Assembly: GCA_944548615.1 (NCBI GenBank)
Contig: OX155951.1
Location: 16,665,502-16,729,501 of the forward strand
Length of the DNA: 64,000 bases
Reading direction: 5' to 3'
Source of the DNA: Micropterix aruncella
Lineage: Eukaryota > Arthropoda > Insecta > Lepidoptera > Micropterigidae
The translations under genes were made by a program, and so were the position numbers. Position 1 is the first letter of the stretch. The number at the start of each line of letters is the position of its first letter. Below are positions 11,590 through 22,827 of the stretch, one piece after another. The notes beneath the pieces were generated by a model, which made no database searches, had not been told where the DNA came from, and saw only the letters and a list, made by a program, of their open reading frames with translations.

Positions 11590-12760
11590 TTGTGTAAGTG
11601 GTCAGTTCCGAAAACATTATATGCGACCTATGTATTCGAACCAAACTATGCATGCAAAGATTCGGCCTAAGAACCGAACAAGCACAAAAGCCATATAAGA
11701 AGTGCCGAATATAGCTTTTAGCTGATTAAAAGGAATGTAAAGGCGTTTAGATTAACTCTCAGCTATCTAAAGGTGTCATTTAAAGCAATTTGGCTTATAT
11801 TACCTTTCAGTCATATAATTTTGTCGTATAAAGCCTTTTCGTCGAATAAGGGTGGTATAATCGCTATAAATCATACAAATTTTTACCTATTTTATATCTA
11901 ACAGCTGTATAGTAATCGAATAAATAACCTTTATAGAACAAACAAAACAAAAGCTACTACATTAGTCTTACCTCCACCAAAGGCTGTAATAGTTAAAAGA
12001 TACACTCTTATACAGCTTATAGTCATATTGTGGTCACTAGGACCTCACTTACGCAGATGCCATATAAGCAAAGCGGCCATTTTTTCTCAAACCTTTATGT
12101 ATTCAAGCAAAGCGGTCCTTTTTTCTCGAAACTTTATAACCTAAAATTTTTGTATTATATTTTTAAAGGCATTTTAAGTCATAAAACACACGTATTATAG
12201 GTAAATCCTATTTCAAAGTGTGTGAACAATACCCAGCAAGTGTTCTTTTTTACTGCGAAAAATAAAATTAATGTACAAACAAACTTTAAACCATAATTAT
12301 GAATTAAAATTGAGTTAAAATATTAATATTTTGAAGGCGCGTAAAAATTTTGTTGCACATGTTACTTAATATTGTCGATGAAATGATGTCCGCAAGACAA
12401 TTTGATGTATTGAACTACAATACAATCATTTTAATGTCAATAAAATGCAATATATTAGTAGCCACTACGTTTGCGACGGCAAATGGCCATGCAGCTTCCT
12501 TTCATTACCATTCTATATCATTTTAAGGCATTGCCCGATTAGAAGTTGTGATAAAGTATCAATTGGAGACATTTTTACAGCCGCTGGCTATATAAGGGTG
12601 GCTTATACCAAAGGTAGCCGTTATGACCACTATTCAGCCACTTTTCAGCTAAAAGCTGTATAAAATGCGCCTAATCCGGTCATATAGCAGTCATATAAAC
12701 GTTTATATAACTGCTATATGACCAGTTCTTGTGACTAAAATCTGTAGCGATAACGTTGCC
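11590..12760. repeat. Large foldback-like repeat with TATAAG motifs
   Basis: An AT-rich block with repeated (cc)ATATAAG and ATAAGGGTGG motifs. About 11690-11880 recurs inverted at 16870-17100. Inside are a tandem pair (agcaaagcgg-c/t-c-attttttctc, 12066-12135) and a 46-bp palindrome at 12678-12723 (GGTCATATAGCAG ... CTGCTATATGACC, 23-bp arms, one mismatch, no spacer). The left edge (gtggtcagttccg) and right edge (gaccagttcttgtgac) are weakly complementary. No protein is visible, so this is probably a non-autonomous element. Confidence 0.5.
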
Positions 12761-12899
12761 GTGACCGTTAGGTATATAGCCAATTTGTGCTACTTGGGAA
12801 GTCGATGCATACTTTGTTCAAATATTTTAAAGTAAGCATACATAGAGCGCAATACGCGGTTAATTTTAAATAGTCACCGCCATATTTTCTTCAGACATT

Positions 12900-13120
12900 A
12901 AAAAAATCCTAAATATTCCAACACGTGTCGCATGTACGCAGCGTTGTATAATTGCGTCGCATGGGTGACAGTGAAAAAGTGTCGCGAAAAACACAAAGTG
13001 CGACATGCGCGTGGTGAGGAATGCTGCCTACTTGGAAAATAGCGAAAAGCGACATGCCCGGGAAGGAGACGCGAGATAGGGGGTCGCGCCGTCAAGGCGC
13101 TAGCGCGCTAAGACAAATGG
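12900..13120. promoter_or_regulatory. CpG-rich non-coding block
   Basis: Dense CpG with repeated GCGACATG/GTCGC words on both strands. The two overlapping short frames (65 and 71 residues) have no domain. Candidate regulatory block by composition only. Confidence 0.25.
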
Positions 13121-13509
13121 CCCAAATTTATCAACAAAAAAAGGTTAAAAAGTTATTTAAAACCTTTCAGGAAGAGCGGGGAAATTACATTAATGCAGTG
13201 ACATGGAGTGGAAATATAGAAATATACGCTGGGTAAACAGCGTCACTCATAGATGCCAGTACTAGCGTACGAAAACTGCATTTGCTGTTTCTGGTAATCA
13301 CTTAAGTTGTGCCTCAAACATTATAAAAGGGGAATTTGTTTCACTTGATTTCTTCCTTTTTGTATTATTTTTTAAATGATTGCGCTATTAGAAGTTTAAA
13401 TAAAATATGAAAATCTATTTGAAAATCCATTATAAGAAAAATAGAAATACCTTCCTGGGGACATTTTAAATATATGTAAATCATCCCAAAGATTGTTCTG
13501 ATCTTCTTG

Positions 13510-14030
13510 GAATGGTATCTTTCCATGTACCATCGCGACTCACTCGCCAAACGGAGTTATTCCACCTTCCGCAGGTTAGTACTAATTATGCACAAAACTG
13601 TGTCATGTATAGGGTATGTAAAATTTGTAATACGCAGCTCGGCGATATCGACGTATTCAATACGTCATCATTCGCTCATTATTAATGACGGTATTGATTT
13701 ATCATTGTAATCGCAATATATAATATATTATAAATAATATTTATTCAAGAATATCTTTAAATAATATGTATGACTATATTACGGAACGTGTATTTACATA
13801 AAATTTTATTTACTTATTATGACTCCTTTCTTCCCAGTTCCCACCTCTCCCTATGTGTGTTTATTCTTTATTCTTTAAAAAATATATATTGTTGTGTTTA
13901 AATTATGAATGTTTAAGTGGAAACATGTAATTAGCTTTATTTTTTTAACTTAATAATTTTGTACCAAATTTATTGTAACAGCTGTATGTTTCCTTAATAT
14001 TAATAAAATAAAAAGAAAATAAAAGTGATT
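13510..14030 (+). repeat. Repeat family V, uninterrupted copy
   Basis: cgcgactcactcgccaaacgg, ccttccgcaggtt, atgcacaaaactgt, acgcagctcg-g-cgatat-cgacgtattcaa and the far part (tacttattatgac, ccacctctccctatgtgtgt, gtggaaacatgtaat, aacagctgtatg) recur in the same order at 48355-48560 and 49325-49480. The end is A-rich (aataaaataaaaagaaaataa), suggesting a LINE-type 3' end. The frame at 13507-13710 has no recognised domain. Confidence 0.6.
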
Positions 14031-14689
14031 TCTTTGGTAAACAATATATTATTTTTATATTACATTATGTTATTCTAGAATGGCTTGAATAAGGTTAAGC
14101 AAAGACAGATAAAAAGTAAATCAAAGAACAATGGGTAAAATGGGTGTAAGACCATTGGTGTGCGCTGCGTGAAGGCTGCGCACACTAATGTTTACCTGGT
14201 CTTAAAACGCTTTAACTGTCTACCTTTGGGGTATTATTCAAAAAGTAGGTGAAGAATCGTTGTTTTTTTTTCATTAGATTTCTTTTCATTAGATCATTAG
14301 AACAATACTTGTTTACTATATACCAGACAAATTTTGACACAATCGACCCATTTATTTTCTTTTTTGTATTTAGAATCGTAGGGAAAATTTGACGTATTAC
14401 ATAGGGCATTTTTATTTTTATTTTATTTTTTGTTTTTGTACTCGAACGTACGTGATACGGCTTGTTGCGTTCGGGTGATAATATAGCGGACTTATCACGC
14501 ACGTTTGCATAGGTATGGCGGTTAATGAATCATTCTTTATTACAATTAATAATAACGGTTTATGGTATTTAGAATGTCGGCACCGAACAGTAGGTATCAA
14601 AAAAACATAATTTGATCGCTCGTCTCTCGCCCGGTGTCCAACTCAGCGCCCTAAGAAGTACTACCACTGAAAACCGGGTTAGAAGCAAT

Positions 14690-14935
14690 AACCGCACCGT
14701 CGAGCGGAAAGGCGTCGCGGGGATAGGGTGCGAGGGAAGTGAGCAGAGGGATACGTCTCGTCGAACGCTTTCGCCCGGGCTAAGCGAGGGTGGATATTGG
14801 CACGTTTGAATATCTGCGTCGGCGGAGTAGCGCCCATGTGGCGGTCATATGCGAGCCCCTAGGACTCGTGACGTCGCTCGCTATGATTTCAATTTTGTTT
14901 TAAGAGAAGCTACTCTCTGGTATACTGTGGTACTG
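14690..14935 (+). repeat. Repeat family W, copy 1
   Basis: Shares aggatagggtgcgaggga, gtgagcagaggg-a-tacgtc, gatttcaattttgtt-t-taa and gagaagctact...ggtatactgtg in order with 55712-55895. The rest of 14030-14690 has only a small hairpin (gtgtgcgc/gcgcacac near 14158-14185) and AT-rich DNA. Confidence 0.55.
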
Positions 14936-15059
14936 TCTAGCATACAAAAAAAAGGACTTGAAGAAATCGACGTCAGCCTTGTCCAATTATTTCAAAGTAA
15001 GAACTACCCTCTTAGCGTACGCAAGAAAATGAACATAAAAGACGGATATTCTTTTCGTT

Positions 15060-15560
15060 TTGCGAGAAAATAATGATAATGCGCCAAGCCGTAATAGACC
15101 TGTCTCCGAAATACCATTTGACCGGGATTAGGCGCAAAATGAGTGACACAGAATTAGAGAAATTAATTCGAGGCGGGGCGGCAAAGGAGAGGATGAAAAA
15201 TGGCAGACGTAATAAGGCAATAAGTTCAACGAAGCCAGGAACAAGAACATGGCGAAAGCGGCACGGGGAAAGCTTAATTGAAATATAAACTTCACAGAGT
15301 GAAAATGCAAATTAAGATGAAAAATGTATTCGAGAATAGCTATCGTCGTGTTTACATTTTCCCCCGTTTCGAGCGTCGTCGGATAGAGAAAAGGCTACCG
15401 AGACGTCAATCCTGACAAAATAAATCAGTGCGTCGCGCTCGTCTGGGTGCGGCTTTATATTTCTAATTTGCGATGTAAATGTCGGTCGACTGTCATTCGA
15501 GATCTCGTCACTTGAAAATGCCGGATCGGAAATACAGGCGACCCGCGCCGCAACATCGCT
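15060..15560. promoter_or_regulatory. CpG-rich block with POU octamer
   Basis: Alternating CpG-rich and TTAATTA-like sequence. Exact ATGCAAAT at 15305-15312, immediately followed by TAAG. Three overlapping frames of 60-91 residues on both strands show no domain. Candidate regulatory DNA. Confidence 0.3.
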
Positions 15561-15800
15561 ATCAGACTTAATTAACAGTGAATGCATTCATCCCTCTTAA
15601 TACGGATATTATCAGGAAAAAAGTCATTATGAGCAGAGGCGCGAGAAATGGCGCACACTGTTCTGTTCCATATAAGCTAGAACAGTGTAATCAAAACAAA
15701 AAATCGTGTAACTGTACTCACAAGTTAATATACACTGCAATGGGCAAATATCTTAGACATAGTAGAATAGACCAGACGACCAGCCTGAGAAATCGATAAA

Positions 15801-15980
15801 GGAATAGAAAAAGAAAGCTGCACGTGGTCCCCCTCTATCCTTGTTTAGTCGGGAATGCGCGGGGCACACGTAAATATATACTGAGTGCACAGTTATTATA
15901 ATCAATTAAACAATGTTAAACGCGCATTCGCGACTAGACAAGGATATAGGGGGCCGATATGCAGCTATATCTTCTATTCC
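15801..15980. repeat. Foldback repeat, 60-bp imperfect arms
   Basis: 15801-15861 (ggaatagaa...ctgca...tatccttgt-t-tagtcg...gcgcg) is complementary to 15921-15980 with a handful of mismatches. The 59-bp centre contains gggcacacg...gagtgcac. No target duplication is evident. Confidence 0.75.
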
Positions 15981-16564
15981 GCTATTGCATTCACTCACTC
16001 CACCTTCGCACTCCCGCGGTCTATTCTATTATGTGTTTGGCAAATATTGATAGTTGTTTTTTCCTTGCTCGGTTGGTCAGTTGTATTGTTCATCAAGATC
16101 AGCGGGTTCCCAGCCGGTGGTCCGTGACAGACTATTAAAGTGGTCTGTGAAGCCCCAATCAAAAAAAATATTAATAAATATTAATACAAAATACGAAATA
16201 ACAATTTGACCGGCCGGGCCTAACGAAATAATAATGCACATACTTAGATGTAAATTCTACATTGCACATTTTAAAACACAATACACAACAGGCGGACTTA
16301 TTGGTTAAATTACAATGTCTTACAGCCAACTTTGTGGAAGTAAGAGAATTTAGGTGCCAGTAGAGTAAAACAAACAAAAAAAGTTAATACTAAACAAAAA
16401 AAACAAATAACAAAAATGACATTTTATACAATTACAATTTAAAAAACATTCGCAAGCAATATAACGGAAATGAAACCTAATATGAGATGTTTGCTACACA
16501 TAATATATTTATATAATTTAGAATCTTGTTTAAGTAAAACTGCTAACACTGTTTGGATGGGATA

Positions 16565-16783
16565 TGGTCACCCCTTATTCATCCAAGTGTTCAGCTTCGG
16601 ATTTTCACTAACCTAAAGGAGTTTTTGGGTCGGAATTATTTTTACAACTATCAGGAGGACAAGGAAGCTGTGAAGAAGTGGCGCAACGAGCTGGTTGCGG
16701 AGGTCAACGACACTGTCATACAAAAGCTGATGCCCCAACAACAAAAAAGTATCAATCACGACGGTGATTATATTGAAAAATAG
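16565..16783 (+). pseudogene. Mariner transposase C-terminal fragment
   Basis: The frame ends FTNLKEFLGRNYFYN ... AVKKWRNELVAEVND ... KLMPQQQKSINHDGDYIEK and stop. In mariner transposases the tail after the last catalytic Asp reads roughly PSDYHLF-x-NLKEFL ... W ... GI-x-KL ... GDYVEK, and this fragment follows that order (the PSD part is mutated to PSVQLRIF). The N-terminal DNA-binding domain and the catalytic aspartates are absent. Nothing else is recognised in 15981-16564. Confidence 0.75.
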
Positions 16784-16869
16784 TTTAATATATTTGTTAA
16801 GTCTCCTCTGAATTTCGATCCTACATAAATGTTGTAACCTTACTTTCTGGATGACACTAGTCTAAGCTT

Positions 16870-17100
16870 TATAGCGATTACACCACCCTTATTCGACTAT
16901 GAGGCTTTATACGACAAAATTATATGACTAAAAGGTAATATAAGCCAAATTGCTTTAAATTATACCTTTACATAGCTGAGAGTTAATCTGAACGCCTTTA
17001 CCTGTCACCTACGCTTTTAAATCAGCTTAAAGCTTTATTCGGTTCTTCTAATATGGCTTTTGTGCTTGTTGGGTTAATGGTCCGAAATCACTTGTGCAAT
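16870..17100 (-). repeat. Inverted copy of part of the 11.6-kb repeat
   Basis: Reverse complement of about 11690-11880: tataagccaaattgctttaa, gctgagagttaatctgaacg and the ttcgacta...gctttatacgacaaa block occur in mirrored order. Confidence 0.7.
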
Positions 17101-17109
17101 TTTGTTGAC

Positions 17110-17350
17110 AATAATAATATTTAAACACCGCCATACTTTTTAATCAAATATTAACGCCGGCTGTTGGCGTTTAGCCGAGAAACGAACCGTACCGCACGAG
17201 GCAATTGCAACGGGACCCAACCGGGTGCATCCGCCGGCAGAAGGAGAGCGCTCGTGGATTTTATTCATAAAATTAATATCCAGATAAAATCAGTCCTTGA
17301 CTACTTACCGGGAAAAGCTTGGGATGACTCAAACAATTTGTTCACAGAAA
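17110..17350 (+). repeat. Repeat family U, part 2 only
   Basis: atcaaatattaacgcc, agccgagaaacgaacc, gcacgaggcaattgcaacgg and cccaaccgggtgcatccgcc match 9995-10280 and 42640-42830. Part 1 of the family is missing here. Confidence 0.6.
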
Positions 17351-17868
17351 TTTATTAATAAAATACGGAAACGAAACCCTGTGCGGCGCGCCAAAGTGCG
17401 GACTCGGGAATACGGGTGTCCCTTTCACAGATCGAAATCCTACCAGCGAGGACATGGGGTGCCGTATTTCCTCACTAAGTCGTCAGTGAAAAACTTTTGA
17501 AATGCTGGTAATTTGAAAAGATTATGAAAATGGTCGGTCGAAGCGAAATGCCCCAGAGAGGACGAGAAGCCCACCGCGCGCCGCTAGCAACTCCGTCGGC
17601 TTGCGGTTTTTCCACCCACTCTGAAACCGACAAAGGATAGGGGCGACTTTGTAAGAATAACTAATTTATTAAAGGAATGCTTTATTTTGAAATAGCTCGA
17701 TGCCGCGAATTTGTATACAGACATTATGGAACGCGAATAGAAAAATATTCACGCGCGCAGAGTTTCGTAAAAATTACACTTTGGAAAGTACCCAAACAAC
17801 AGCTGGAAGCGTTGCCTTTCCTACTAGTCCAAGAGGCAGTGACAAAAAAGTGCAAGAGTTCAGACCAG

Positions 17869-18082
17869 ACAGTATTTTGGCCATATAATGCTGGGGTAGA
17901 GTCACCAGGCCAGACTCCGGGACACCTGGCGCTGGCGTACTAGGAAAGGTGTAATTTTAATTAGTACCCCCAAAGTGTTTTGGAAAAGCTGAAAATTCAT
18001 CAGTAGGCAGTGGATGCAATACAAAACTGGAAACAAATAGTCAGACTGCTTAACAGTAGAATGCCTGGCGTCACCATTACTG
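17869..18082 (+). repeat. Repeat family X, copy 1
   Basis: acagtattttgg...ggccagactccggga-cacctggcgctggcgtac, taggaaagg-t-gtaattttaa, tagtaccc, aaagtgttttgg, aagctgaaaattcatcag and tggcgtca-c-cattact match 35608-35864. The class is unknown. The 88-residue frame running through it is incidental. Confidence 0.6.
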
Positions 18083-19179
18083 TATACATGTCACAAAAAG
18101 CATGATTATTGAATTAAAATTATTATAAAATTTTGGAAAATGAAGTTGTAGTTGAAGATGTAGGAGAAATAAATAAATATATAAAATATATTACCTTATA
18201 TCACAATAATAAGGTAAAGATATTTTTTTTGTTGTTTTATTTTGATTCTATATATGCACACAAATAAACAAATTATCGCCATACATGAAGTCAATATTAT
18301 TACGGGCTACGGCCTGGTTAGGGAGATTCTGCAATAAAAACAATAAAAATGTAAAAAAATATATTATTATTGGGTGCTGAAATTGTTGCCTAATGTCCAG
18401 TTACTCAAGATTATTATGAAACAAAGATGCTTTCATAAGTGCGGCTAATTGTGTATATTTCGATTCATTAGGCAGTTGCGAAACACAGACGCCGGGATTG
18501 CCATCCAAGTGATGCAGATAATTGGCAATAAGCGAATAATCAAACGGCGAGAATGGCTCGGCTGAGTGATTAATTCGCGTCAAGCACGAGCGCAGCGAGA
18601 CAAGACAAGGCAGAGAAGCACCAAGACCATGCGTATGGGAGTCCATTGCGGTTTACGCTACGCCAACGGGCCCACGAATCATATTTTTTTATATATATAA
18701 AATAAACCAGTTGCTAGGCATCCCTACTCTTGGTATTATCAAATAGATTTTATATGATTTGCCTTATATGGTATAATAGTATAACTGGCACCTTCTATGG
18801 TATACTAGTATATTATTTTATTTAATTTAATACTTGACACAATTTAATACTTGTACAAAAAATGTTATTACATTGTTACCGAAGTAAATAAATTATACAT
18901 TGTCAAGAACAGCTTAAGATTGACACAGCTTACGTCACAAATTGCGCTATGCACCTCTAACAAGGCGTGTATTTAGATGAAGATGGTGTAAAAACATGAA
19001 TAATAGTATTAAAATAATATAATTCGAAAAGAAAACAGAAGATAAGAAAGGAAGGAAAAAATAAAAGGTAACTCTTCACCGTTTTAGATTAACAAATATC
19101 AATATGATATATTTCTATCTAGTAAACCATATTGTAAATGGTATACTAAATAATATATCATCATTCGACCTCTCACTTC
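18083..19179. other. AT-rich stretch without recognised features
   Basis: Contains runs of imperfect TATGGTATA...ATACTAGTATA inverted words near 18770-18815 but no complete element. The 81-residue minus frame at 18401-18646 has no domain. Confidence 0.45.
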
Positions 19180-20441
19180 TAAGAGGGCTTCTGGTCCTTA
19201 AATATACACTGTGATAATATCTGTTTAGTTTCGGAGATCCCATTGTCGAATCCAGGTCTCATCAAATGTTACTATTCTACAAATAATTTCTTTCTCTTTA
19301 ACATAACCCATGTCGAAAGGCGTCAACATTCTAGGTACCAAGCGAGCACTGACCTTTGCAATGCCCAAATATTTCTGAATCATTTCGTTTACTTGTTTCT
19401 TACTAATGCCAGCATCTAAAAATAAAAATAAAATAAAAATAAAAATCTCTTCTGATCTGTTTAATTCGCCGGTCTTCTAAAATGAATTTCTTCACTTTGG
19501 CCATATTTTCCGCAGCGATGGCCGAAACAACAACTAGAGCTGTCAACTATAACGGGCGAACCCGTCACCTCAGGAAGTTTTGACGAAATGTATCGTTCTG
19601 TCTCCCGTGAGGTGAGCGTAGAAGACTTAGGACAAAACAATACACCGTCAAGCTCCATCACCTACCCCAATGGTAACCAGCGGGCAGCCTCGCCCCCTGA
19701 CTATCAGTTTTGGCAGGATTATCTCCGTCTGGAATTAACCTTCAGGATACCTCCGTCCTCCCGACTGGTTACGAGTCCGAAGTCGCTTACGTGACCTCTA
19801 CATGTTGTATTACAGCGGTAATTCAGTTAGAATTTATCGCGGACCTGGGCGTTCTTTGTCCGTAGGGCCACACGGGATTAAGTCGCCCAAGGTCATTTCA
19901 CGAGTGGCATGACAACAGGTCAACATCCACACCCGCTGCTTAGGAAACAGTGTATTTCCATAGTCGCCAGACCCCTTCAGCAATTAGTCAGAATGCACAA
20001 ACGATTGGTCTCGCCGACCGGGGCCCAAACTGTCCAGTGGCGACGGGATGCAAACCCGCCGGGAGAAACCGGTCCACCAGCTCTAAGGCCTGAGACACGG
20101 GAGTCTTATCCGGGGTAGCCTTTCACTCGAGGAGGATTCTGAATAGGAGCTGAATCGTGAGTTGAGCCGATCCGAGAACAAAATGGATCTTATGGCCCAT
20201 GCAGCACGAAACCGTTCACCACCCGATGGCCGAAACAGGTCGCCTACTACGGGGAACTTCAAGGCTCTCATGGCCATGTTTAAAGTACTTTGGACCAAAT
20301 TTCATGATAAAATCAGAAGGCCATGAATTACCGAACACATTTGACATGCGTTGTATCATCTGCTAAGCCGTATTTCTCTATTTAGATATTTAATGACCGC
20401 ACGATGCTCAATCTTTATCAGTTTACTTTTTCTTGCGACAT
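19180..20441 (-). pseudogene. Mariner transposase remnant, split by a retroposon
   Basis: On the minus strand a start MSQEKVN (20441) and a frameshift lead to IKIEHRAVIKYLNRE, the N-terminal helix-turn-helix start of mariner transposases. FKHGHESLEVPRSRRPVSAI (the FKRGR-x-S-x-x-D-x-PRSGRP segment) follows at about 20230-20290. After the inserted retroposon (19530-20223) the same frame resumes as AAENMAKVKKFILEDRRIK, then SKKQVNEMIQKYLGIAKVS, ARLVPRMLTP and VTFDETWIRQWD, which contains the first catalytic Asp (DETW). Downstream of that it decays with stops by about 19180. Removing the insertion and one copy of its 14-bp duplication restores continuity across RPVSAI|AAEN. Confidence 0.85.
19516..20237 (-). 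mobile_element. GC-rich retroposon copy 2, 14-bp exact TSD
   Basis: Body 19530-20223, flanked by CGATGGCCGAAACA at 19516-19529 and 20224-20237. The constant family 3' end lies at the low coordinate (minus sense ...acgggttcgcccgttatag-ttgacagctctag). The distal end carries the ERFRAAWAIRS-x-FSDR-x-NSRFS frame segment also seen in copy 4 (43680-43753), so these two are among the longer copies. It sits inside the mariner remnant. No poly(A) and no RT domain. Confidence 0.9.
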
Positions 20442-20929
20442 GACGGAAACAATGAACTGTCAATGCAAAGCTGAACACAATAATCAAATGTATGCCAGTA
20501 TTTTAAAAAGAAGACTAAATAGAGAATACGACACCATATCATTTAGTTAGATTACTTGTCAGCCGCCCTACCAGGCGTTACCCGAATATTGATTTATCCC
20601 AATCTTCATTAGGTAGGAAAAGGAATGAATTACGTATGATGTAATATCGAATTAATTTTATTTGCAGGTATTTAAAAGAATAACAAAAACACACATTAAA
20701 AATTAAAATGTTTTACAATATCGCAGTGTTTTTCGTAAATTTTACAGAAACGACAAAAATCATTTCTGATTTTAATTTAACTACCGAAATCCGCTATGTG
20801 CAATAATGTGTATTCTCACATAATGACCGCTCTAATTGACATAGCACTTTGCTATATAAAACTAGAATCTGGTATCGAGGTACCGAAGCATGGCGTTATT
20901 TGAAGGAGCGATTTCATAACCTAAAAACT

Positions 20930-21125
20930 CATTTACTGCGTGAATTTTGTAGCACCCGACGTTTCGGCGATGTTGCAACCGCCGGTCCGCCCTACAGTTC
21001 TAGCCGCCAGTGTACCCTAAACAACGGCGGTTGCAACATCGCTGAAACATTAGGTGCTACAAACTTCACGCGGTAAAATCGTTTTTATCTTATTTATAAT
21101 GTCAAAGAACCGCGATAGTCTTCAA
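20930..21125. repeat. Palindromic element, both arms
   Basis: gcgtgaattttgtagcaccc-gacgtttcggcgatgttgcaac ... gttgcaacatcgctgaaaca ... ggtgctacaaacttcacgcgg, with an asymmetric centre (ccgccctacagttctagccg). It is followed by the family tail atgtcaaagaaccgcgatag. It is intermediate in divergence between the 6.9-kb and 63-kb copies. Confidence 0.7.
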
Positions 21126-21172
21126 TGTTATAGACCGATTTCAGGTAAATCACAAAGCTATTTTTGCATTAC

Positions 21173-21534
21173 TAAGAGCCCCCGCGCACTAGGCAGCCAA
21201 TCCAAAATATGACGACTCATCGGAGCCCGCGCACTAGGCAGCCACGAAATCCTGGCTGCGACAGCCAATAGAACGTGCACTCGTGCACGGCAGCCAACTG
21301 GCTGCCGCAGTCAGAGCGCGCCAAGGCGAATGTATGTTCGTTGCCCTCAGTCACTGCGCACTTCTCGATGCAGCTAGACATATTTTTCATAGCCGGCCAT
21401 CTCGTTCAACTCACGGTCACGACTGGCTGCGCGCGCTGGCTGATTAAACTGGATGCTCACTTTTTTCTCTGTCGCAGCCTGGCTGCGGCAGCCAGGCTGC
21501 GATAACCAGGCTGCCTAGTGCGCGGGCGCTCTAA
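21173..21534. mobile_element. Harbinger-like miniature element (TIR 23 bp, TSD TAA)
   Basis: Body 21176-21531 is flanked by TAA at 21173-21175 and 21532-21534. Terminal repeats GAGCCCCCGCGCACTAGGC... and its inverted partner ...GCCTAGTGCGCGGGCGCTC agree over 23 bp with one mismatch. A second copy of the left end (GGAGCCCGCGCACTAGGCAG) sits at 21222, and GGCTGC/GCAGCC words fill the interior. A 3-bp T-A-rich duplication is typical of the PIF/Harbinger superfamily; the superfamily is inferred from this. No transposase is encoded. Confidence 0.85.
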
Positions 21535-21539
21535 GACAA

Positions 21540-22060
21540 ATTTGAAGTATCACAAAACGGATTTGGCGGGGCGATAGAGCAGAATTTTACAAAACGCCAA
21601 AAATGCAAATACGGTTTTTGCAAGCACAGCGACGATTTGTCTTACATTGGTTCGATTCATGTGGTTCATCATGTAAGGTAAACTACAATGGAATCTCGGA
21701 CAGGAGAGGAGCAGGCCGGATGAGCGCCCGCAACGCTCGCTACGGCTGCTACGCCCGCTACGCCCCAGGCGCCGACATAAAGTTAACACTAACACAAGTT
21801 TATGACGCGAGCGGCACTCGACAAGAGAGCGAGAGAGGCGGCGGCAGTTAATTTCACACAATGGGCGGCGATGCAAAGCTTTTTTGATAAAAACAAACGA
21901 GAGATCGTAAAGGCGCCCGCGCCCTGAAAGGCTCATCGCTCTCGGCGCATTCAGCAACATCTTCAAGCGACACCCCTCCGGGAGAGCGACCCGCTCCCGG
22001 GCGCTAACTACTTTTGTTGCGCTTATCCTGGAGGCGGACCGCAACGCGTTCACGCTTTAT
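21540..22060. promoter_or_regulatory. CpG-rich block with POU octamer
   Basis: Begins right after the Harbinger-like element. ATGCAAAT at 21603-21610. The 167-residue minus frame (21550-22053) is Arg/Ser/Leu-rich, as expected of GC-rich non-coding DNA, and I do not call it a gene. Confidence 0.3.
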
Positions 22061-22343
22061 GGTCCGTACACTTTTAAGCACTCAACTAACGCCATTAAGT
22101 CTTAGATAAATGCTCACGACTCAAACTAAGCAAGAGAGTTTCCTAAACGACATCGCGGTTTCCTATCAGTTTCCTGAACGACATCACGAAATTTTCCACA
22201 AAAGAACAGCCACAATCGAAAAGACCTACTTTAAAACGTAGTAACCGACACGGAGTTCTGATTCTTTATCTATTTTTCAGTGGAAAACACTATCGCAAGC
22301 CTGAAGCCTGAATTCGTTTTAATATATTGTTTTATTGTAAAAA

Positions 22344-22827
22344 CAGATTTACATTGAGTCAGTTACAGGCGTCAGTGCTGGCGCCGAGAACTGACTCACA
22401 CTGTTTACATAGTCAGTCAGTTGTGGTTAATTCTTAACGGCGTACGCATGTTATTTTAGGCAGCGGGGGAAAATGAGTTATCTAAAACGGCCAAATTTGA
22501 TAGGAGTGATAATTTTCCTATTTGCTGCTAAAAGAGTTTACGGAAATGTTAGAAGAAGAGAGATCTAAACAGAAACGAACGAAACGCGTCATTTTCGCTA
22601 GTTAAAATTTTAGACACGATGCGAGGTCACCCTAAAATGTAGTGCTAGCGACTGACCAACTACTGACAAGATACAAGGTCAGTAGTGGCGAGAGCGAAGG
22701 GACTTCAAAATACATAGGTACGGGAATATTTAAATCAGGACTTAAAATAAATGTACACGGTGGTAGTACCGGCTCAACACTGACTTGTCTTCAAGTTGAA
22801 GTCAGTAACTGATTCAATGTAAATCTG
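22344..22827. mobile_element. Miniature element with 23-bp TIR (CAGATTTACATTGA...)
   Basis: CAGATTTACATTGAGTCAGT... at 22344 is complementary to ...ACTGATTCAATGTAAATCTG ending 22827, with one mismatch in 23 bp. Secondary inverted words (cagtgctggc/gactgacttc type) lie inside. No matching target duplication is obvious at either 2 or 8 bp. The interior is AT-rich with no transposase. Confidence 0.65.

Noticed and set aside
13507..13710. 67-residue frame in family V as a host exon
   Set aside because: The DNA is repeated at 48.4 kb with frame-disrupting differences, so it is repeat-derived.
14849..15073. 74-residue frame as a host exon
   Set aside because: Its first third is repeat family W (also at 55.7 kb) and there is no domain or convincing splice pair.
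21550..22053. 167-residue minus-strand open frame
   Set aside because: Arg/Ser/Leu-rich translation of a CpG-rich block, no domain, no start context or splice signals of note, and another frame is open on the opposite strand.
22344..22827. Assignment to hAT or piggyBac because of CAG/TTAA-like ends
   Set aside because: Neither an 8-bp nor a TTAA duplication is present at both borders.
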